Positions 1 through 5,182 of a stretch of DNA of 5,997 nt are shown piece by piece. The DNA comes from Lutibacter sp. (lineage in GTDB: Bacteria > Bacteroidota > Bacteroidia > Flavobacteriales > Flavobacteriaceae). Position 1 is the stretch's first letter; each line of letters opens with the position of its first letter. A program made the position numbers and the translations under genes. The stretch spans positions 1 through 5,997 of the forward strand of contig JAUVOS010000163.1 in the NCBI GenBank assembly GCA_030599055.1, read 5' to 3'. A model generated the notes under the pieces. It worked only from the letters and a program-made list of their open reading frames with translations, was not told the origin of the DNA and did no database searches.

Positions 1-444
1 ACCATATCACGTAATTTAAAAGCCTTGGCAAAAGAACTTAGTGTACCCGTGATTACTTTATCTCAGTTATCTCGTGCCGTTGAAACCCGTGGAGGTCTTA
101 AACGACCCTTGCTTTCTGATTTACGTGAGTCAGGTGCCATTGAACAAGATGCTGATATTGTGTCTTTTATTTATAGACCGGAATATTATGGTTTAGTCGA
201 TTGGGATGATGAAGAAAGGACACCTTGTGGTGGACAAGCAGAATTTATATTTGCAAAACATCGTAACGGTGGTTTAGATAATATTAGATTAAAATTTACA
301 GGGCATTTAGCAGAATTTTCTGACCTTGAGGAAAGTTTTACAACCTCATTTACTTCGAGTATGAACAACGAGAATATTATACCGGAGAGTGCAAAAAATA
401 CGGATCCTTCAGAAGCTTTTGATGAAGGTGATGTCCCTTTTTAA
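1..444 (+). CDS. dnaB: Replicative DNA helicase DnaB, C-terminal part (5' end outside window)
   Basis: This is the end of the hexameric replicative helicase, which unwinds DNA ahead of the replisome using ATP or other NTPs. The reading frame is open from base 1, so the true start lies upstream and 147 residues plus a TAA stop are visible. The fragment covers the last part of the RecA-like motor. Residues 17-22 (VITLSQ) form a core strand and Walker-type sensor region. Residues 24-54 carry the hallmark DnaB stretch SRAVE...RP.LSDLRESG.IEQDAD. Residues 85-91 (AKHRNGG) form the conserved basic loop that carries the arginine-finger region. A poorly conserved polar and acidic tail follows from about residue 103 and ends in DEGDVPF, which resembles an SSB tip. 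The next gene starts 465 bases downstream, so this is probably the last gene of its transcript. The family assignment is very secure. Confidence 0.96.
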   Translation, partial: TISRNLKALAKELSVPVITLSQLSRAVETRGGLKRPLLSDLRESGAIEQDADIVSFIYRPEYYGLVDWDDEERTPCGGQAEFIFAKHRNGGLDNIRLKFTGHLAEFSDLEESFTTSFTSSMNNENIIPESAKNTDPSEAFDEGDVPF

Positions 445-456
445 TCGCGGGGCGAT
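444..456 (+). other. Small GC-rich hairpin at the dnaB stop codon
   Basis: The arms ATCGC and GCGAT flank a GGG loop directly at and after the dnaB stop codon, giving a 5-bp stem in otherwise AT-rich DNA. No U-run follows within the usual distance, so it is not a convincing intrinsic terminator. It could act as a weak 3'-end stabiliser or be chance. Confidence 0.25.
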
Positions 457-622
457 ACCTAAAAAGACTTTAATTTTCTGTCCATTTCTTACTTCGCCTT
501 TGACAGATTAGTGTGAATAAACAATAAAGGAATTCCTATTTAACACCTTGCCCAAGGGTAGAAGTAAATCATTTAGATTTTAGAATGCTAGTGTCCGAGT
601 AAAATAATGTAAAAACTCCCTT

Positions 623-665
623 TGTTCCATAATTAAAGGGATTGAATGCATTAATTAATGGAACA
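623..665. repeat. Bulged inverted repeat (14/15-nt arms)
   Basis: The left arm at 623-636 (TGTTCCATAATTAA) pairs with the right arm at 651-665 with one bulged T, around a 14-nt loop. An alternative, mutually exclusive hairpin pairs CCCTTT (618-623) with AAAGGG (635-640). The two overlapping folds could be a decayed transposon or MITE end, a structured RNA, or chance in AT-rich DNA. No flanking target duplication was recognised. Confidence 0.4.
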
Positions 666-783
666 GCATACTATTGAATTAATACTACTAATTCTCAAAT
701 TGATTGCATTATACAAAAGAAAATATGATACAACAGGGAGATTATCTAACTAATAGCTAGACAGTCTTTTATCTTTTATCTAT

Positions 784-820
784 GAGCGACTTGTATTGAG
801 CGGAGTCGAAGTAAGCGGTC
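784..820. repeat. REP-like flavobacterial intergenic motif (TTGAGCGGAGTCGAAGT core)
   Basis: The core TTGAGCGGAGTCGAAGT is GC-rich compared with its surroundings. From memory, it matches a short motif (reverse complement ACTTCGACTCCGCTCAA) that recurs many times between genes in flavobacterial genomes. The pair CGACT (788-792) and AGTCG (804-808) can form a short stem. Only one copy is present in this window, so its repetitive nature cannot be shown here. Its function is unknown. Confidence 0.45.
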
Positions 821-866
821 TTATATCATTTATCAGATAATAATAATTTTTGAGATTAGCCTATTC

Positions 867-897
867 TTTAATAAGTTGCCCAAATTTATTACATTTG
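867..897 (+). promoter_or_regulatory. Bacteroidota-type promoter for the exported protein gene
   Basis: TACATTTG at 890-897 is an exact match to the Bacteroidota sigma-ABfr -7 box TAnnTTTG. TTTA at 867-870, 19 bases upstream, is one mismatch from the -33 box TTTG. The predicted transcript start lies a few bases after 897, giving a leader of about 6-10 bases before the ATG at 910. This position supports the start at 910 over the longer frame opening at 850, which would place the promoter inside the gene. Confidence 0.6.
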
Positions 898-909
898 CCT
901 TCTTGTATA

Positions 910-2169
910 ATGAAGAAACTTATATTCATAGCAATTTTACTTTTCGGAACGCTTAAATCTATAGCTAGTTTTATTCTTATTCCAATGGATGATGTTACAC
1001 AAAAACAACATCTAAAAGCCTATGGTATTACGTATTGGTCATTAGAACGTGGGCACAAAGTAAAATGGTTACTCAATTATGAAGGAGGTTCCTTTTTGCT
1101 GGAAGACGATGAAGCTACTCGTAAAGAATGTCAAATAAGGGGTGTTACTTTTGAAGTAATTTCAGATACTAAAGCAGTACAAATATTGGAGTATATAAGT
1201 AGCCCTTCGCAAAATATGGAGGCAGTATTGCTAGAAAAAGCACCTAGAATTGCCGTTTATTCTCCAAAAGAAAAAAAACCTTGGGACGATGCCGTGACGA
1301 TGGTTTTAAATTATGCTGAAATTCCGTATGATGTTGTTTACGATGAAGAGGTGTTAGCAGATAAGTTACTGCTCTATGAATGGTTGCATTTACACCACGA
1401 GGATTTTACGGGTCAATATGGTAAATTCTATGCAGCTTACAGAACATTTCCATGGTATATAAATGGAAAAAAAGAAGCAGAAACTTTAGCGAATAAGTTG
1501 GGTTACGATAAAGTATCTCAAGAAAAATTAGAAGTAGCAAAAAAAATCAGAGATTATGTTATTGGTGGTGGTTTTATGTTTGCGATGTGTTCTGCGACTG
1601 ATAGTTTTGATATTGCCCTAGCAGCAGAAGGAGTTGATATTTGTGAAACCATGTTTGATGGAGACCCAAGTGAGGCTAATTATCAAGATAAGATTAATTA
1701 TAGAAAAACTTTTGCGTTTAAAGATTTTAAACTAGAACGGAGTCCAATGGTGTATGAGTTCTCGTCTATTGATATGACTCGTAAACGAAAGATTATTCGC
1801 ACTTCTGACTATTTTACGCTGATGAATTATTCTGCAAAATGGGATCCCATTCCAACCATGTTATGTCAAAACCATACGATGATGATAAAAGGTTTTATGG
1901 GACAAACGACTTCCTTTGATTCCAATACTATTAAAGAAAATGTATTGATAATGGGTGAGAATAAAACCAATGGAGAAGCCCGTTATATCCACGGTATAAA
2001 AGGCAAAGGAATGTGGACTTTCTATGGCGGGCATGACCCTGAAGATTACACGCATAGGGTGGGAGATCCAAAAACGGAACTAGAACTACACCCAACTTCA
2101 CCGGGTTATAGATTAATTTTAAATAATGTGCTTTTCCCTGCAGCAAAAAAAAAGAAACTAAAGACGTAG
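910..2169 (+). CDS. Exported conserved protein, commonly labelled 'asparagine synthetase B' in Flavobacteriia; function unknown
   Basis: This gene encodes 419 residues. Residues 1-20 form a typical signal peptide: KK, a hydrophobic core (LIFIAILLFG), then a small-residue site near SIA/S. The product is therefore probably periplasmic or otherwise exported, and no lipobox cysteine is present. I recall closely similar flavobacterial proteins named asparagine synthetase B. However, there is no N-terminal catalytic Cys2 and no SGGxDS pyrophosphate loop, so that name is not supported. Visible landmarks are a Rossmann-like start (IAVYSP, about 114-119), a WLHLHHEDFTGQYGKF segment (about 158-173), a GGGFMFAMCSATDS turn (about 219-232) resembling a class I glutamine-amidotransferase or ThuA-like nucleophile elbow with C227, a WDPIPTMLCQNH segment, and a late FYGGHDPED motif. 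These suggest a GATase1-like fold by inference only. A frame extends upstream to 850 from a TTG, but the ATG at 910 fits the promoter and signal peptide. It ends in a basic KKKKLKT tail and is followed by a terminator. Confidence 0.85.
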   Translation: MKKLIFIAILLFGTLKSIASFILIPMDDVTQKQHLKAYGITYWSLERGHKVKWLLNYEGGSFLLEDDEATRKECQIRGVTFEVISDTKAVQILEYISSPSQNMEAVLLEKAPRIAVYSPKEKKPWDDAVTMVLNYAEIPYDVVYDEEVLADKLLLYEWLHLHHEDFTGQYGKFYAAYRTFPWYINGKKEAETLANKLGYDKVSQEKLEVAKKIRDYVIGGGFMFAMCSATDSFDIALAAEGVDICETMFDGDPSEANYQDKINYRKTFAFKDFKLERSPMVYEFSSIDMTRKRKIIRTSDYFTLMNYSAKWDPIPTMLCQNHTMMIKGFMGQTTSFDSNTIKENVLIMGENKTNGEARYIHGIKGKGMWTFYGGHDPEDYTHRVGDPKTELELHPTSPGYRLILNNVLFPAAKKKKLKT

Positions 2170-2207
2170 GGTATTTTCTTATTGTCTTGTTAAATAATAT
2201 TTTATCT

Positions 2208-2248
2208 AAAGACTTCGAAAGTGATATGCTTTCGGAGTCTTTTTTTTT
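2208..2248 (+). terminator. Rho-independent terminator after the exported protein gene
   Basis: The arms AAAGACTTCGAAAG (2208-2221) and CTTTCGGAGTCTTT (2229-2242) form a 14-bp stem with one T:G wobble and a 7-nt loop. A run of nine T residues (2240-2248) follows, overlapping the end of the right arm. The stem is partly self-complementary with its A tract, so weak bidirectional action is possible. It separates the exported protein gene from the antiporter gene and argues against an operon. Confidence 0.9.
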
Positions 2249-2290
2249 ATAAATTATTTAGTTCGGTATTTATAATTATATTAGCCTAAA

Positions 2291-2298
2291 TATATTGG
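2291..2298 (+). promoter_or_regulatory. Weak candidate -7 box for the antiporter gene
   Basis: TATATTGG differs by one base from the Bacteroidota -7 box TAnnTTTG and lies 26 bases before the ATG at 2325. No clear -33 box is seen at normal spacing; the nearest candidate, TTCGG near 2262, is a poor match. Because a strong terminator sits upstream, a promoter is expected somewhere in 2249-2324, but this exact site is uncertain. Confidence 0.3.
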
Positions 2299-2324
2299 GT
2301 TTCTTTTAAACTCAAAATCTAATT

Positions 2325-4244
2325 ATGCTAACTACTACTGTACTTATATTTTTGATTGGTTTTTTTCTTGTTGCTATTTCCGCAAATGAAATAGCAAAAG
2401 TTTTCCAAAAAATCAAATTTCCCCTAATAACGGGTTTGATAATTACAGGTATTGTCGCAGGCTCGTCTGTATTAAATTTTGTGCCTCTTGAAGCCGTCGA
2501 AAAGTTGAATTTTTTAAATGAAATAGCTTTGTCGATGATTGCATTTGCAGCAGGATCTGAGTTGTATCTAAACGAATTAAGAAGTAGAATCAACAGTATA
2601 AAATGGATGACCATTGGGCAACTGATTATTACTTTTGTTTTAACTTCTATTACAATATATTATATCGCCGATTACATTCCATTTATGGAAAACTTACCGG
2701 AAAAATCAAAAATTGCTATTGCCATATTATTTGGAACGATTTTCGTTGCACGATCTCCTTCTTCTGCTATTGCTGTTATTAATGAAATGCGAGCCAATGG
2801 CCCTTTTACAAAAACCGTTATGGGCGTTACGGTTGTAAAGGACGTATTGGTAATTATTCTTTTTGCTATTTCAATTTCCCTGGCAAAAGCATTTATAAGT
2901 GGCGAAGCAATCAATATTTCTTTCTTATTCATTCTCTCTCTAGAACTTTTAGCATCTTTTGGCTTAGGCTATATTTTAGGAAAAGTATTACAGATTCCGT
3001 TTAACCTAAAGTTACCTTCTTTTCCTAAGGAAGTTTTGGTAGTAGTTATAGGATATAGTGTTTATGTTTTTTCTCATTTTGTCAAAGTTAAATCCTCGGA
3101 GTATTTGCATTATGAATTTGTATTAGAACCTTTATTAATAAGTATAATTGGTGCTTTTGTTATTACAAATTACAGCAAACATCGCATTGAATTTTCAGAA
3201 TTATTGAAAAAAATAAGCCCTTTTATATATATCATTTTCTTTACACTAGCAGGAGCTTCTTTGTCTGTTCAAGTATTGATGAGTGTTTTTTGGATAGCCA
3301 TAATCTTATTTTTCTTACGAGTGATTACTATGTTTTTTGGTGGAATATTTGGTGTATATGCGGCAAAAGATCCTAAGGAATACCGATTTATTGCATGGAT
3401 GCCTTATTTAACGCAAGCAGGAGTCGCTTTGGGTTTGGCAACGATTGTGGCTCATGAATTTCCTGATTGGGGACATCAGTTTGAGACGATTATTATTGCA
3501 ATAATAGTTCTCAATCAATTGATCGGTCCACCTTTGTTTAAATGGGCTTTGCTAAGAGTTAAAGAAACACATACCAAAGCGAGCATTCAAGAATTTGATG
3601 GAACAAGAGATGCGGTTATTTTTGGAATTGAAAATCAATCTATCGCTTTATCAAAACAATTGGAAAGGCATAATTGGGAAACGCGTATCGTTGTAAATGA
3701 CGGAAAAGACCATTCAGAAATAACGGATGCGACTATTATAAGCATTGATGATTTAACTATGAATAGTTTAAGACAACTACAATTAGAAAAAACTGAAGCG
3801 ATAGTTTTATTGCTCTCAGATGATCAGAATTACAAATTAGCAGAACAGATTTACGAAAATATTGGTACTATGACGGTAATTGTACGTCTTAACAACAGAG
3901 ACAATTTTGATAAATTCCACAAATTAGGCTCATTAATTATTGAACCTGCAACTGCTATTGTTGGTTTGCTAGATCACTTTGTGCGTTCGCCCAATGCTGC
4001 TTCCCTATTGTTGGGAATGGATAAAGGACAAGACACTATGGATCTTGAGATTAGGAATAGAGATTTACATGGTTTACGACTTCGAGATTTACGTTTTCCA
4101 CCCGATGTTTTGGTTTTATCAATCAAAAGAAAAGGAAAAACATTCTTTTCTCATGGATATACACGTTTACGTATAGGTGATATCATAACATTGGTAGGTT
4201 CTGAAGAGAGTTTGGAAAGGTTGAAATTTAAATTTGATACTTAA
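2325..4244 (+). CDS. Monovalent cation:proton antiporter (CPA2-like) with C-terminal RCK/TrkA domains
   Basis: This 639-residue inner-membrane protein probably exchanges Na+ or K+ for H+ in pH, salt or potassium homeostasis. Residues 1-415 are almost continuous hydrophobic helices, about 12 segments, of the Na+/H+ exchanger fold. Residues 142-164 carry the family-like ARSPSSAIAVINEMRANGPF stretch, followed by VTVVKDVLV, where K172-D173 replaces the usual Asp-Asp or Asn-Asp pair of the ion site. A cytoplasmic part begins near residue 424. A TrkA-N-like Rossmann domain (about 428-550) starts with VIFGIENQS, in which the GxGxxG nucleotide loop is degenerate. A TrkA-C domain follows (about 573-637; DLHGLRLRDLRFP ... 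GDIITLVGS) and normally binds a regulatory ligand. The ATG at 2325 begins directly in the first membrane helix and lacks a Shine-Dalgarno sequence, as is usual in this phylum. The gene sits alone between the upstream terminator and a convergent gene. Family membership is clear; ion specificity and any gating ligand are not. Confidence 0.88.
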   Translation: MLTTTVLIFLIGFFLVAISANEIAKVFQKIKFPLITGLIITGIVAGSSVLNFVPLEAVEKLNFLNEIALSMIAFAAGSELYLNELRSRINSIKWMTIGQLIITFVLTSITIYYIADYIPFMENLPEKSKIAIAILFGTIFVARSPSSAIAVINEMRANGPFTKTVMGVTVVKDVLVIILFAISISLAKAFISGEAINISFLFILSLELLASFGLGYILGKVLQIPFNLKLPSFPKEVLVVVIGYSVYVFSHFVKVKSSEYLHYEFVLEPLLISIIGAFVITNYSKHRIEFSELLKKISPFIYIIFFTLAGASLSVQVLMSVFWIAIILFFLRVITMFFGGIFGVYAAKDPKEYRFIAWMPYLTQAGVALGLATIVAHEFPDWGHQFETIIIAIIVLNQLIGPPLFKWALLRVKETHTKASIQEFDGTRDAVIFGIENQSIALSKQLERHNWETRIVVNDGKDHSEITDATIISIDDLTMNSLRQLQLEKTEAIVLLLSDDQNYKLAEQIYENIGTMTVIVRLNNRDNFDKFHKLGSLIIEPATAIVGLLDHFVRSPNAASLLLGMDKGQDTMDLEIRNRDLHGLRLRDLRFPPDVLVLSIKRKGKTFFSHGYTRLRIGDIITLVGSEESLERLKFKFDT

Positions 4245-4262
4245 AAATAACTAGTGTCGCAC

Positions 4263-4883
4263 TCAATCGAAAGCAATCTTTAGACCCAAAGCAATTAATA
4301 CGCCACCAAATAGTTTGTTGAGATATTTTTGATAACGGTTATATAGGACACGCATTCGTTTTTGAGTTAGAAAAATTGCGACCAAACTAAACCAAAGTGC
4401 TGTGTTAATAATGAGTATAAAACTAATGATAATTAGCGTAGTAGTAGAAGTTTGAGGACTGATTATCAATGTGAATAAACTCAAGAAAAACAGGGTAGCC
4501 TTCGGATTTAAAACATTGGTTAAAAAACCTTGACCAATCGCTTTAAAAGGTGAAATGTCTTTAATATGAACTTGATTTTCAATCTTAATATCAGAAGAAG
4601 AGCTAATAAGTGATTTAACGCCGAGGTATAGTAAATAAGCAACACCTAAGTATTTTATGACATTAAAAATAACGATAGATTTTGAAATAATCAAAGCTAA
4701 ACCAGCCAAACTATAAAAAATATGGACGGCAATACCCAAACCAAAACCTAGTGCAGTAAAAATACCTGTTTTACGTGAATAAGTTAGTGAATTCTTTATA
4801 GCCATAAAAAAATCAGGTCCCGGACTGATAACTGCTAATAAATGAATAAGCGTTACACTTGCTATTAAAGAAAAATCTGTCAT
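4263..4883 (-). CDS. LysE/RhtB-family amino-acid exporter
   Basis: This gene encodes 206 residues, the normal length for the LysE superfamily of small inner-membrane exporters, which use the proton gradient to expel amino acids such as lysine, threonine, homoserine or leucine. It shows the family signature near the N-terminus (AVISPGPDFFMAIKNSL, SPGPD at 20-24), a GFGLGIAVHIFYSLAGL helix, a polar central loop (about 93-112), and the conserved second-half motif LNPKATLFFLSLF (about 124-136). About six membrane helices can be counted. The start is the only reasonable ATG, and it lies four bases after a minus-strand -7 promoter box, so the mRNA may have no leader. It faces the antiporter gene across 18 bases and diverges from the HMGL-like gene. 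The substrate cannot be deduced. Confidence 0.9.
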   Translation of the reverse strand: MTDFSLIASVTLIHLLAVISPGPDFFMAIKNSLTYSRKTGIFTALGFGLGIAVHIFYSLAGLALIISKSIVIFNVIKYLGVAYLLYLGVKSLISSSSDIKIENQVHIKDISPFKAIGQGFLTNVLNPKATLFFLSLFTLIISPQTSTTTLIIISFILIINTALWFSLVAIFLTQKRMRVLYNRYQKYLNKLFGGVLIALGLKIAFD

Positions 4884-4887
4884 AAAG

Positions 4888-4895
4888 CAAAAGTA
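4888..4895 (-). promoter_or_regulatory. -7 promoter box for the LysE-family gene
   Basis: Read on the minus strand this is TACTTTTG, an exact TAnnTTTG box. It ends four bases before the ATG, so transcription should begin at or next to the start codon, giving a leaderless or nearly leaderless message. The region where a -33 box should lie (about 4915-4922) falls inside the heptamer array and has no TTTG. Confidence 0.55.
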
Positions 4896-4904
4896 TGAAA
4901 ATTT

Positions 4905-4988
4905 ATGCTATACGTTATATGCTTTACGCTATATGCTTTACGCTTTATGCTATACGCTTTACGCTTTACGCTTTACGCTATATGCTTA
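4905..4988. repeat. Tandem array of 12 heptamers, consensus AYGCTWT
   Basis: Twelve contiguous 7-bp units run without any phase slip. Almost all variation is confined to two positions: position 2 is T or C, and position 6 is A or T. The only other changes are a T at position 4 of unit 2 and an A at position 7 of unit 12. Units 8-10 are identical (ACGCTTT). The array begins 10 bases behind the minus-strand -7 box of the LysE-family gene, so it occupies that promoter's upstream region. No function is established. Slipped-strand change in copy number is plausible. Confidence 0.95.
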
Positions 4989-5014
4989 GTTGTAAATGAA
5001 TCAATAAACGTATA

Positions 5015-5142
5015 AACATTTCAACACTTCAACATTTCAACACTTCAACACTTCAACACTTCAACACTTCAACACTTCAACACTTCAACACTTCAACACT
5101 TCAACACTTCAACACTTCAACATTGCAACACCTTAACATTAA
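5015..5142. repeat. Tandem array of octamers, consensus AACACTTC
   Basis: Thirteen uninterrupted 8-bp units cover 5015-5118. Eleven are exactly AACACTTC, and units 1 and 3 are AACATTTC. Three degenerate units follow in the same phase (AACATTGC, AACACCTT, AACATTAA), bringing the periodic tract to 5142. The + strand has no G from 5011 to 5124. The array ends 9 bases before the -7 box of the HMGL-like gene, so its degenerate edge overlaps the expected -33 region. A changeable-length tract near a promoter could modulate expression, but this is inference. Confidence 0.95.
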
Positions 5143-5151
5143 ACTTTTTCC

Positions 5152-5159
5152 TATATTTG
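5152..5159 (+). promoter_or_regulatory. -7 promoter box for the HMGL-like gene
   Basis: TATATTTG is an exact match to the Bacteroidota -7 box TAnnTTTG. It ends 23 bases before the ATG at 5183, and an A-rich, SD-free leader follows. The nearest TTG (5123-5125) is 26 bases upstream, longer than usual spacing. The -33 contact is therefore weak or supplied by the edge of the octamer array. Confidence 0.6.
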
Positions 5160-5182
5160 TTTTCAATTTAATAATATAAAAA

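Larger units (their letters stand above)
445..866. other. Gene-free intergenic stretch downstream of dnaB
   Basis: I see no believable coding region on either strand here. Frames are short, and none carries a recognisable motif or start context. Visible structure consists of small dyads (AGGAATTCCT at 528-537; CCTTG-CC-CAAGG at 546-557), a larger bulged inverted repeat at 623-665, three ATTGAAT-like direct repeats near 641, 673 and 699, a short tandem CTTTTAT pair at 766-779, and a REP-like motif at 784-820. Eroded mobile DNA or an unrecognised small RNA are both possible. Neither can be shown from sequence alone. Confidence 0.6.

Noticed and set aside
445..866. tRNA or known small RNA gene in the dnaB downstream gap
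   Set aside because: No TpsiC-loop-like GTTCGAATC, acceptor pairing or known ncRNA signature could be found by eye.
881..888. Minus-strand TAAATTTG as a leftward promoter box
   Set aside because: It matches TAnnTTTG, but no gene lies to its left on the minus strand, so chance in AT-rich DNA is more likely.
850..909. Extension of the exported protein gene to a TTG start at 850
   Set aside because: The extra 20 residues do not look like a signal peptide start, and the interval holds an exact -7 promoter box. The ATG at 910 gives a clean signal peptide.
1861..2146. Minus-strand frames opposite the end of the exported protein gene
   Set aside because: They lie wholly inside a well-conserved coding sequence and show no family motifs; they are shadows.
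2312..2932. Minus-strand frames opposite the antiporter N-terminal half
   Set aside because: Their hydrophobic composition mirrors the membrane-helix codons of the real gene. No start context or promoter box supports them.
3979..4176. 65-residue + strand frame inside the antiporter gene
   Set aside because: It lies out of frame within the conserved TrkA-C region and has no recognisable motif.
588..4258. CTAGTGTC shared at 588-595 and 4251-4258 as possible paired insertion-sequence ends
   Set aside because: Only eight bases match, both copies are in the same orientation, and the intervening DNA is four ordinary genes or parts of genes with no transposase.
4905..5142. CRISPR array
   Set aside because: Units are 7 and 8 bp, directly adjacent, with no spacers and no cas genes nearby.
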